This document shows, piece by piece, positions 47,860 to 57,665 of a stretch of 64,000 nt of DNA. Source of the DNA: Falciphora oryzae (taxonomy: Eukaryota > Ascomycota > Sordariomycetes > Magnaporthales > Magnaporthaceae); the NCBI GenBank assembly GCA_000733355.1, contig JNVV01000011.1, positions 176,679-240,678 of the forward strand, read 5' to 3'. The translations under genes and the position numbers were made by a program. The notes beneath the pieces are model-generated. The model was not told where the DNA came from. It saw nothing but the letters and a program-made list of their open reading frames with translations, and did no database searches. Positions within the stretch are counted from its first letter, which is position 1, and each line of letters begins with the position of its first letter.

Positions 47860-48315
47860 ACAGAAGGCAATATAGGCGGACGATCTGGATTAACGAAAAT
47901 TACGAGATTAAATTGCCCAACCTTTTAAAGGCCGGAAGGAAGGCTTTTTATAGAGCTTGGACCCGGCCTGCAGAGAGTCCTTAATCTGCGTTCCTATTGT
48001 CCCGCATTAAGTTACAACCTAAATAGCCCGCTGAGGTTATTCACTGCTATTGTGCTTTCTAATTGCACCACCTACCGCTTTGCCCGCGCACCGCAAGCCA
48101 AATCCGGTGGACCCCATCACGTTATCGTTGCTATTGTCGCTATTAAAAGCGACGAGCCGCTTTGAGAGCGGCTATTCACTTTTTTCCTGATCCGGACTAC
48201 TTGGTCCGGAGATTCCCTTTGTTATTAACCTTATAAGATCCAATAGAGCTTGGATCACGGGATTTGTTACGTGAAAGGATCTCCCAATTGCCTGCACAAA
48301 AGAAAGAGTTGCCGG

Positions 48316-48616
48316 TGTTGGATTGCACTGGCCTGTGCAGGCAATCGGCAGAGCCCAGAGAGAGTCGGATCCTCCGGTCCCGTGATCTCTGATCACGGGA
48401 TCCGAGGACCCGCAAGCCCGCGGAGGCTGAGAACAGGGGAAGGGCCCTTTGGTGATCTAGATTATGTATAAATAGCCTTCCTTCTGCTCCCTCTCTGGCA
48501 GATAGATTCCTTTCCTCTTCGTGCACAATAGATTATGATTCCTATGATATAAGGGATCATTGTTCACCCTGTTTTGGAGATCTCCGAGCCCACAGGAGTA
48601 CATACTCCTACCAACA
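48316..48616 (+). repeat. 3' LTR of the 40.3-kb copia element
   Basis: 301 bp, matching the 5' LTR at 297 positions; followed directly by the GTTTT target repeat and the interrupted kelch exon. Confidence 0.95.
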
Positions 48617-49038
48617 GTTTTGTTTTCTAACAAGGTTAGGAAGAGGGTCGCGCTTGCCAGCATCTCGGACAAAAATCGACTTGCATTGGCCCAGAAGAGA
48701 AAAGGAGTAATTGTCAATACCTGGCTCCCATTCGTCACTGTTCGCCTCCGCCCCCGGTATGGCATACTGTCCTCCAAAGATGTAGAGGTAATCTCCAAGC
48801 ACAGTTACTGGTGTATGAGAACCTCAGCGTCAGAGAACCGCATCAATAGAGGTGGGTGTTTGTGGAAAATAGCTAAGGGTATAGAGCGGCGAGCAAGGAA
48901 ATGGTAGGGCATACCAGAGTGGCCTTCGCGCCAATAGGCCGACCTTTGGCACTTAGCGGGTGCCCAAAGGTATATTGCGATGGCCAGGAGCACAAGAGGC
49001 CCCCGTGGTGGACCACTCCATCCCCATCTCGAAAGCAT

Positions 49039-50346
49039 TGCGTGGCGCGGGCGAAACGGCTTCGAGGGATGTAACGATGTGGGGAGGAAATGGGTTGTGT
49101 AGCCAACCAGGAATCAGCTACGGCTGTAATCTTATGGAGCGATGATAAGAGAGGTCTGGAGGGCGAGAGTTTGGGAGAAAGAAAAGGGATCGACTCCATT
49201 AAGAATTGAGGAGGAGTGAACTACAGCAGAGAAGGGCGCGCCAGGAGAAAAGCCTCCGTCCCCGCCCGACCTGTCCTGAAGACCTGCTAGAGCCTCGTCG
49301 GGAAAAGCGGGGATGGAAGGAATGAATGTGGCTGCAGTAGCACCCTGCGGCACACCCTCAGCCGCACGCATCATGACGTATCGGGTGTTGTTTTTGTGCC
49401 AAGTATGAGGTACCAATCTCCCGAGGATGCCTCACCGGTCACACTTCATGTATGCCAAGGGCCTCGTTCCATCATGATCGCTGTGTCGTTATCCCCACTA
49501 CGAAGTCCGTGGAGGGGGCGAAAGAGAACAGCCAGGGCTGTTGCGAAGAGCTAAGGGTGAGAGCCGGGAGAGAATCAACACATAGGCTTCATGATTCGCG
49601 GCCTTCTATGTTTGTACCCAGGGAACAAGGGAAAACCCTTTGTTGAAAATGTCAAACAGATGGCCACAGTATGCGAATCTGTTCTCTGGGTGTGGCGGTG
49701 GCTCGAAATCGGTGGCCCACATTGGACATGTGAAACTTCAGCTGGCAGCCTGTCCGGGCTTCGACACCACAAAAAGTGCACTTTTTGGCGCTGCCAAGAC
49801 GACCTGCATACCAAAACCAAAATGATTGGAGATCCCAAAGGCCAGGTCAACTTGTTTCCGCGCTTAAATTAGCGTATCAAATACCAAATGAGTCTCCGCG
49901 GGAAATCGAGCCCATGAGCGGGCGGCACGGAAACCATGAGCTTGAGACCACAATTGGCAGGGCTTAATATTAGCAACAAGCCCGTAGGGACTTATGGTAT
50001 TATCTAGCTCACATTTGAATGCTAAGTGTGGTGTGACTTGCGACAATGGAAAACTCCGGCAAACTCGGTTGATATGGTCCCGAATAGTGTGACAGGAAAC
50101 CGAGAGGCAGGTAACTATGACTGATCGCAGCTTGATTCGGTCGCTCAGACTACTTATAATTTAGCAACATAAAAAGTGGATATCCTCAGGATATGCCCTG
50201 GATACTGGCGTATTATGCGCAAATATGCTGCGAAGGCGGGCGATCTATTTAATTCTGGCGCAGCGTGGCGGTACGGCGAGAGTGAGGAGCGAAGCTCAGC
50301 TGGTGGAAATCTACGCTAATCCCCATCTCCGTCCGGCTTGCATCTC
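49039..50346. other. intergenic
   Basis: 1.3 kb with no supported gene. It would hold the promoter of the kelch gene and the 3' end of the reductase gene. Short open frames on both strands show no motif. Confidence 0.4.
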
Positions 50347-51489
50347 TTAAACCACCGACTCGATAGTCTCGCGGATGCTCTGGTCCAGCGGGATCCAGCC
50401 GCGGCCCGCCCACTTCTTCAGCAGCGACAGCCCCAGCTCGGCGTCGATAGTCTCGCCTTGCAGCCCCTTAACGTCGGGGATGTCGTCCCTGAACTTGCGG
50501 TCCGGGTAAGACCGGCGCAGGATGCCGAGGATCTTGTTCCAGTTGAACTTCTCGTCCGCGGTGATGATGCGCTGGCTCTTCACGTCTGGGTCAACTGCGG
50601 CGGCGTAGTGGACGGCGGCGACGTCCTTGACGTTGATGTGAGTAACTGTCGACAATTGAGGGGAGGGGACGCAGGTACCATGTGAAGCAGGGGTCAGCAA
50701 AGGACTCAGGTTAGATGGAGCGCGAAGACTTGGAAGCAAGTTCTTACGCATCAATTTCTCCGGCAGAGTGCCCGTGCCGTCGTAGAGGCTCATAAGCCAG
50801 CCAGCCGACGTGTTGAGGTGCGCCTTGCTATAAAAGGGGCCGAAGACGGTGACAGGGTGCACCGTGTTGAACACGAAGCCGGGCTCCTCTTCCTCGACAA
50901 GCTTCCACGCTGCCTTTTCAGCCAAGACCTTGCCGGCCTGGTACACGATGAAGCCGTGATCAGTGCTGTAGGGCGGCGGACTGTAGGCCTTTTCAACAGC
51001 CTCCTCGTTCCACGAGGCCTGGGTTATGGCCACGAAGTTGTCGGTCGCGGTACCGACGGTGTAAAAGGTGCCGATAGTGGAGCAGTGCACGAATCGTTTA
51101 ACCGAAGGCTCTGCTGCAGCGGTACGCAGCAGGTAAACAAGGGAAGATACGGTGGCCGGGATCACCTTCTCCGGGTCCGGATCGAACGTGACGATGCTGG
51201 CAACGTTGATAATGGCGGCCACATCCTTGACCGCGTCCTTGTAGGCACCAGGGGCGGCCATATCGTGCACGTCGACGAGCTCAAGAGATCCGTCCTTGGA
51301 GTACTTTTCGAAGACGCCTTCGGAGAAGTAGGTGGCCTTGGTGCGGTTGCGGACGGTGCCGCGGACGCGATAGCCGTTTCGGAGGAACTCCAGGATGATG
51401 CTGGTGGCAATGTAGCTGGAGGCGCCGGTGACGAGGACTAGAGAGCCCTTGGGGATGGCGAGGGACTGGGGGACGTCCGTGGAGCCCAT
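50347..51489 (-). CDS. NAD(P)-dependent reductase of the GRE2 / dihydroflavonol reductase type
   Basis: Exons 51489-50748 and 50645-50347 give 346 residues; the intron (GTAAGA … GACAG, 102 bases with CTAAC) is a multiple of three and lacks a stop, so the unspliced frame also stays open. The Rossmann start VLVTGASSYIATSIILEFL has the TGxxxYIA pattern of extended short-chain dehydrogenases; RGTVRN after strand 2 suggests NADPH. The catalytic pair is YxxxK at VYQAGKVLAEKA with the upstream Ser in VHCSTIGT. The family (yeast GRE2, plant DFR) reduces ketones and aldehydes such as methylglyoxal or isovaleraldehyde and is cytosolic. The true substrate cannot be told from sequence. All core residues are present and the length is normal. 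Confidence 0.92.
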   Translation of the reverse strand: MGSTDVPQSLAIPKGSLVLVTGASSYIATSIILEFLRNGYRVRGTVRNRTKATYFSEGVFEKYSKDGSLELVDVHDMAAPGAYKDAVKDVAAIINVASIVTFDPDPEKVIPATVSSLVYLLRTAAAEPSVKRFVHCSTIGTFYTVGTATDNFVAITQASWNEEAVEKAYSPPPYSTDHGFIVYQAGKVLAEKAAWKLVEEEEPGFVFNTVHPVTVFGPFYSKAHLNTSAGWLMSLYDGTGTLPEKLMRKNLLPSLRAPSNLSPLLTPASHGTCVPSPQLSTVTHINVKDVAAVHYAAAVDPDVKSQRIITADEKFNWNKILGILRRSYPDRKFRDDIPDVKGLQGETIDAELGLSLLKKWAGRGWIPLDQSIRETIESVV

Positions 51490-52328
51490 CTTGGAAGGTC
51501 GAGATAGGAAGGCTTGTTAAGAAGGTGACGAATATTTTAGGACTTTAAGGGGCTTCCGAGATTGCTGCTGGAGCTCTGATTCTGGATGCCGATGATGATG
51601 GTATGCAGATTTGTCCAACAGAAGCTCACGTCTAGAGGTCTTAGGGGGGTTTTATATCCTCGCCCGAGAACCTTTGTCGACAGCCACAGAACCTACGGGA
51701 TGCGCTTGCTCAGCTATCACAGCTTACAAATGAGATCTGTTGCGATCACATTAGAGACGCCATATATTCCTTCGGTGCTCTTCTGAGCACGTCGCCCGGG
51801 CCAGGTCGAAGACGAAAGGAGAGGGGAGCTGCGGAGGCAGCAACGTCGAAGGCAGCCCCATGAAGCAAAAGGATTACCAAGCGAGGGCAGGTAGACTCGT
51901 TGACGCCGCTGCCTACCCAGCAGACGACGCCTGGCCTGAGCATCAAGAACTGCCCAGCTGCATTACGTGTCGCCGTGGCCTGGGTCGATGTCCAGAATAG
52001 GAATTTGCACTCTTACACGCGACGTTCCCAAAAAGGGGTGTTGTCAGCTTGCCTAAAGGGGAATTTGTAGATTTTTGCGCCATTCCAGAAATGGAATTTG
52101 CAGGTGATCGCGAGCCCACTGAGCTGACAAATGCTCAATCAAGGCCTCGAACACTTGACAACCTGGAGTGGCCCTCCCATCCCATTTCGCTGGCATGCCA
52201 CAATTGTGTCGCTCCGTTAGGGGTCATAATATGCGACGGTACTCTTCGCTGATCGGCCGAGACTCCCGCTCCTCTTGGGCTACCAGCAGATAGCAACGAA
52301 GGAGGCGGCGCGACAAGCGAAGGGCTGA
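51490..52328. other. intergenic between divergent genes
   Basis: Promoter space of the reductase (minus) and the regulator-like gene (plus). No gene or clear repeat is seen. Confidence 0.4.
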
Positions 52329-53864
52329 ATGCGGCAGGTGCATGAAGCTTGTGCGGTCTGCAGTGCCTCCTTTGCGGAATTCCACCAGCCAGGCCCCCCG
52401 AAGAACCTGGCCGAGGGCTCCTTTACGATGGATGGCAAGGAGGCGGCCTCACCGGTCGACAGCACCAGACGTGCGGCCACTCGCGCGAGAGGCAGGGGGC
52501 TCACGTTCATCAACGCCGCCCACCCGACCGACGCGCTCAGCCGGCAGGCGCTTAGCAACATCCGCGCGCACGTTGCTCGAGACGCCCACGCGCGGGGTAG
52601 GCGGGCACGCGGCGCCATGGCTGTGCGGGCCGGGGCCAGCACGCGCGAGCAGCCCTCGTCGCTAGCACGCGACAGCGGCACCGCGCGTGTGGTTGGCTGG
52701 TCCTTTGCATTGCCACCAAGACCGGACGCGAACGATCAGGCGACGGCAAGGGAGAGTGGTGTCGAGGAGCCCGGCGCTGCCTTGGCCACTTTGTCTGCTG
52801 AAGAATCGACTGGCCCCGGTGCTGCTGCACCCTTGACGTGGACAGACCCTGGTGGACAGAGCTTCGCAGCCCTGGATAATCGTCCTGAGCCATCGTCTCC
52901 AAGCGACGTGGCTTGGCAGTGGGATCCATTTCAGAGCCTTGTGCGGCCCGTCAGCGACACAGAGGCCTTCCTGATTGACCACTGTAAGTCGCACCATTCC
53001 TGGCCATGTACTTCTCTCTCTCCGCGAACCCAACACACCAATTTTTGCCGATACTGGTCTTTCGTACGGACGTATTTGGCACCGGACAGGACAGGAAACG
53101 AAACGAAGAGGGCGGCAATGATCGTAAAGCGCCCTGTCTGGTTGCCCAACGTACCGTCCTATTGCTCCTCCCGGCACACAAGAGAACTGACCCCTGCAAC
53201 CCTGAAAACAGACGTCAACTACGCCATCGAGCACGACCGGACCTGCTGCGAGTCGGCCGACAGGGCGATGCGCGCCATGCTCCGGAACGCCTGGGTCCCC
53301 TTCGCGCTCTCGGACGAGGGCGCGCTCGCGGCCGTCCTAACGCAGGCCTGCCGCAGCGTGCTGGAACTGCTTCCGCAGCGACGCCAACGCCACCAAGAGC
53401 TCACCGCGGCGTCGGGGACAGCAGGAGCGCCCATGACTCCCACCGAGGCCTACTACTCGCGCCTGCTGCTGCTGTACAAGGGTCTCTGCATCCGGTCGGC
53501 CAACGAGTCGCTCTCACTCGAGTGGCCGCACGTCAGCGACGGCACCATTGGTAAATGCATCATTATGGGGACCGAGGAGGTACGATTCTTTTTTCTTCTC
53601 TAGCTGTTTCTGCAACCCCTCGATACATTTATTGCTACTTGGCCCAAAACCGCTAACGTATGCCCCGTCCAGAGGATCGCGGGGAATATGGACGCCTGGC
53701 TGGTACACGCCTTGGCTATTTCGCGGATGGCGGAGCAGCGCGGCGGCCCCTCACGCCTCGGCCTCTCGGGCTTCCTGGCGCGGTGCGCGGGCAACTGCAT
53801 CGCGCTGGCGCAGCGGTTCCGCGAGCAGAACGTCCACCATTCGATACAGTACCCTGTAGTCTAA
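52329..53864 (+). CDS. short fungal transcription-factor-domain-like protein
   Basis: Exons 52329-52983, 53212-53579 and 53673-53864 give 404 residues. Intron 1 (GTAAGT … ACAG, 228 bases) is in frame and stop-free; intron 2 runs from GTACGA to CCAG with GCTAAC. The N-terminal LTFINAAHPTDA … IRAHVARDAHARGRR is the familiar opening (TFVNxxHPxxAxS…LIRSHVxR) of a family of fungal regulators annotated as transcription factor or C6-finger domain proteins without the finger. The middle (LIDHYVNYAIEH) and the last part (GNMDAWLVHALAISRMAEQRGG) are the usual fungal_trans_2-type blocks. The whole is shorter than the typical 450-550 residues. DNA binding is not shown, as no zinc finger is present. An internal ATG at 52428 is a possible alternative start. 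Confidence 0.8.
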
Positions 53865-53991
53865 AATAACTGCCTTCATTTCTAATTTTCGCGTCCACAG
53901 TCGTATCATACAGAACATGCCATCTAGACCCCACCTTTGACAGACGCCAACTCAACTTGATAGACCGCAACTCCAAGCATCCCTCTTTATC

Positions 53992-56275
53992 TCACCGCTG
54001 GAACGGTTGGTCGGTCCGCGTAATGTAGATCTCTCCCACGAGCACCGAGCAGCCTATAGCAGTGGCGATGCTGATAATGGGCACGTTCACGCGCAGGAAC
54101 TCGAGGCGGCGCACGATGACGCCCTTGGACAGCAGGATGTCGCGCCACAGCAGGCCGGCCAGGGAGGCGCAGAAGACGGAGCTGAAGGCGCCAAAGTTGA
54201 CGCCCACGGCCATGCTGTAGACGGCGCCCCAGAAGGCGCGGTCGCTGGCCGTCCGGCCCTCGCTGGCCAGGATTTCCTGCCACGCCTGGAGGATGCGACA
54301 GAGGAGGATGGTGGCGCCGATGTTGGTGCCAGTGAACTTTTGGCGGGGAGCATTCGTTAGTTCAGTCTAGGGGCAGGCTGGGGTGACACAGGGGAAGGAG
54401 CGCAAAACATACGTTCGACAGAAAAACACCCAGGAATCCCATGCCGGCAATGGCGCCCACGACGTCAGTCCTCTGCACCCACGCGTCCCAACCGTAGGCG
54501 AACAGCGGCACCCACCCCTTGGTCACCAGCGCCTCGACCAGGATGAACATCGAAAAGGCGAACGGCACGAGCGCGAACGGGAGGCGCGTGAGGACGGTCG
54601 ACGCCGCCGGGAAGGTGTNNNNNNNNNNNNNNNNNNNNNNNNNNNNNNNNNNNNNNNNNNNNNNNNNNNNNNNNNNNNNNNNNNNNNNNNNNNNNNNNNN
54701 NNNNNNNNNNNNNNNNNNNNNNNNNNNNNNNNNNNNNNNNNNNNNNNNNNNNNNNNNNNNNNNNNNNNNNNNNNNNNNNNNNNNNNNNNNNNNNNNNNNN
54801 NNNNNNNNNNNNNNNNNNNNNNNNNNNNNNNNNNNNNNNNNNNNNNNNNNTATCGGTCCGCGCCTCTGCGACTGCCGTCTTGCGCAGGTCCTCCTCGACC
54901 GCGGCGCGCTCGGCGAGGGCGCGGCCCCGGCCGGCGACGGCGCGCGTCTCGTGGCGCCCGCGCCAGCCCGCAAACATGTCGTGGCAGAAGCAGAGGAAGG
55001 CCGCGGGGGCCGTGACGTACATGACGGGCGTCGGGCGGCCGCCGCGGCTGGCGGTGATAGCGTTGATCAACAGCACCGAGGTCAGCGTGGCGGCCATGAT
55101 GGTGCAGCTAACGATGGCGTGGCGGCGGTCCAGGTACGGGTTGAGGATCTCGCCGACGGGGGTGCGGTCCTCGCCGTAGCCGGCAAAGGGCACGTTGGGG
55201 TTCACGGGCTCGCGCTCCTTCTCGGCGTCGGAGAGGGTGTGCATGTCGATGGAGCGCGGCACGAGCTTCTCGGACCGGAACACAAGGAATAGCAGGCACG
55301 GGCAGAGCACGAGCCCCGTGCACACGGCCGGCACGATCATGTTGGCCGTGTAGTCGATGAACTTGATCTGGAAGGCACCGGCCAGCACCAGGTTCGTCGG
55401 GTTTGACGACACCAGGATGGCCGAGCTGATGTTGGCGACGGCAAACTGCGAAAAGATCCAGGCCTTGGCCGACGAGATGTTGCTCGAGGCTCGGAACATG
55501 TACGCCAAAAAGGCCGTGCCTAAAGCAGGTAACTGGTGGTCAGCCGGCATGGAAGGTTAGGCAGGGGGCCAATGTGGGTGGGAGAACTAACCAGACAACA
55601 CGATAGGGTCGTTTCCGATAACCGTCCCCACGGCAAAGAAGAACCAGTAGAGGTATGTGTACAGCCGCCGGCCATGGGCGCCGCTCTTTTTGAGGACCCT
55701 GTAGGCGAGATACTTGAGCAGGCCCGATGCGTCAATCGAGATGGCGATGTAGGCCAGAGTGATAAAGAAGACCATGACATCGATGGGCTCGACATGGTTG
55801 GCGCCGATAGTGCCTGCACGTGTGTGGTCAGCATACTGTTTGCTTCAGACGGCTTCCTCGCAAATACAGGAGGTCTCGAGTACATACCCGCGTAGACTTC
55901 GTCACGCCCAATGGCCAGACAGGCAAGCAGCAAGAGACATGCGTAGAGGGGCGCCGTGATGGTGCTGATGTGCAGCCTCAGCACTTTCCAACGGCTGGAT
56001 CCTGCATGACTACCAGGCCGAGGAATGATGCGCAAGCCGACGAGCACTCCCAGGAGCCCATTCCATGCTGCCCTCGGGACGGGTATGGGGATGTGGAATG
56101 GAAAGCTGACAACAGTGTCTGACCCAAGTTTTGGCTGATTAGTAACCGGGCACAAAGGGAAAGGCTACGCGAGGGGAAACTTGCTCGTGATGATAAAGAG
56201 GACAAGGGTGATGATGGAGCGCCATTCCCTGATCATGGTCATGTCAGGAGGCGGGGGTCGCTGGTCCGCGTCCAT
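53992..56275 (-). CDS. CitMHS/ArsB-type anion transporter
   Basis: Exons: 56275-56181, 56105-55888, 55813-55592, 55519-54413 (interrupted by a gap) and 54336-53992. Splice phases agree at every joint that can be read (GTTTCC/GTCAG, GTATGT/TGCAG, GTTAGT/TTTAG, GTATGT/AAAAG). The protein has about ten to twelve hydrophobic helices; the conserved block SSAILVSSNPTNLVLAGAF is typical of the ion transporter superfamily that includes arsenite pump ArsB and Na+/dicarboxylate or citrate carriers, where the NPTN motif lines the substrate site. Plasma membrane or vacuole would be the expected place. A 232-base gap falls in exon 4 and the frames on either side differ, so the gap length is not exact. Substrate unknown. 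Confidence 0.85.
54619..54850. other. assembly gap (232 N) in the transporter gene
   Basis: Unknown bases inside exon 4. The frame before and after the gap differ, so the true missing length is not 232 or a base is lost. No duplicate flank like that of the first gap is seen. Confidence 0.9.
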
Positions 56276-57665
56276 TTTGACAGGAGGGCTCGGTAACTCG
56301 AGGGTGCGGCAAGGAAGAGAAAACAGACGAACAAGGACGGGATGAACGATGAAGGATGAGGTGCGGTCAGTCTGATGTCTCAGTCTGGGGATATCATCTG
56401 GACTCGGGATCTTCCCTCTCGTCGGTCTGCGAAAAGAGCTCTACCTATATAGACGGGGATTGCCACTGGACGTGCTACACGGGGGTCACGCTCGGCCACC
56501 CGTGCCTGCAAGCTCCAAGTCTTTGCCAACGGTCTCCGGGGCGCGGCCAAGCAACATCCGCAACGCACACCCGGGCGCGGCGCGGTGCAACCCCAGGAAA
56601 GCACCTTCGTTGCGGTCGAGTATGATGATTTGGAAGCACGAATCCGCCCATGGGCCTCGCCAAGGTGTTTCTAGAAGGGTTGCTGGCAAGGCAGATATCG
56701 CCGCCAGGGGGCCCGTCCGATGTTTCAGCGATAGCAATAACGGTATTGACTAGGAAGATGGACGTAATTGGTGATGCAGCGCCCGGGTATGACAACGCGA
56801 TATGCGCGGCACAGCCTCCAACGCCCAGCTCGGCGGGACGCAATATAAAAGTAAGACAAAAAGCAAATGCGGCGCCTCGGAGCGTGTCCGTGCCGTGGAT
56901 GTTTGCGCGACATAGCGGTGTTGCGGGGTGTGGTTGGCAGTGGGGAAAAGGTTAGGGCGGTAAGAGAAAAATCAAAATTATATGCCGCAAAGTTAAGCGC
57001 CACATTGACGAGGTGCAAGGAGAGGGCGGTCTGTCTGCAACGACAGGTTGCCTGGCGTCTGTCAAGAGAGGGTGGCAGTGCCTGCAACGTTCTGCCCGCG
57101 CCAAGGCTTGGCGCGTCTTCCAGAAGAACCCATTCGGTGGTAGGGTGGTATTTGGTTTGCCGGCTTGTGTGGCCCGGGTGCAACCCTGCCAGGTTCCTAC
57201 GCTACAGGCGCTCTGCGAAACTTTCCGGATCGGTCAACAACATGAAGCCATTTGGGGCGAGAAACAACGGGCAAAACAGACGCCAGAGCCGGTGGCCGTA
57301 ACGGATTTTTCCAGAGGCACTGCATCCACATCCTCCTCGAAGGACCGTGGCATATTCCCAGACTTGATACGGTGGAATCCAGATGCCAATAATATCGAGT
57401 TCTAGGACTTTGGCCGATCTCGAAAGAGGTTCACGAAAGCTGATAGAGAACAAAGAAAGAGAGAGTGGAACGAAGCGTTATAGATTTTTTTTAAGAAAAA
57501 AAAATCAAAAGTTCATAGAGCCAATATCTAGCATCCATGTCCAAACTAACTTGGTGACAAAACAAACGAGAATTCTATCTACAGACGTTTCCGCAGAACG
57601 AGCTAGAAGCGCCGAACCAGGCGGCGACAGGCCAAACCACACACGCAAACAACTCGCTCACTGCC
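56276..57665. other. intergenic
   Basis: 1.4 kb with no supported gene, between the transporter start and the MFS gene end. Contains a poly-A/T-rich stretch around 57485-57515, likely 3' flank of the MFS gene. Confidence 0.4.

Larger units (their letters stand above)
40293..48616 (+). mobile_element. full-length Ty1/copia retrotransposon (8324 bp), plus-strand coding
   Basis: Bounded by 301-bp LTRs (40293-40593, 48316-48616) with TGTTGG…CCAACA ends and an exact 5-bp target repeat GTTTT (40288-40292, 48617-48621). The two LTRs differ at four sites in 301, all transitions. Inside: a leader with three hairpin repeats (40648-40880), gag from about 40917, a 428-bp foldback MITE (42158-42585) in gag, integrase about 43800-44850, reverse transcriptase 45150-45900, RNase H to about 46700, then an antisense cysteine-rich gene relic (47296-47859). 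A purine-rich AAAAGAAAGAG lies just before the 3' LTR. Excision of element plus one GTTTT restores the kelch gene frame. Confidence 0.95.
38707..49038 (-). pseudogene. kelch-type membrane protein gene split by a copia retrotransposon
   Basis: Minus-strand exons: 49038-48915 (signal peptide, PLVLLAIAIYLWAPAKC); 48822-48721 (SHTPVTVLGDYLYIFGG, the first kelch blade); exon 3, 48626-48617 then 40287-39223 once the transposon is removed; and exon 4, 39136-38707. Intron ends are GTATGC/TGAG, GTATTG/GTTAG with CTAAC, and GTGAGT/CACAG; phases agree through all joints. Blades have the GG pairs (LVWGGVPKPG, GFYLGGYTS, VVFLGGRTG). Then follow DKEQTKALFADILDD, one membrane helix (GAVIGGLAAFAAAAACIVYF) and a cytosolic tail with Pro and Gln. 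Many fungal proteins have this plan: secreted kelch propeller plus one helix, function unknown. The 8.3-kb insert lies 11 bases into exon 3 and nothing else is broken, so the loss is recent and due to the insertion alone. Confidence 0.85.
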
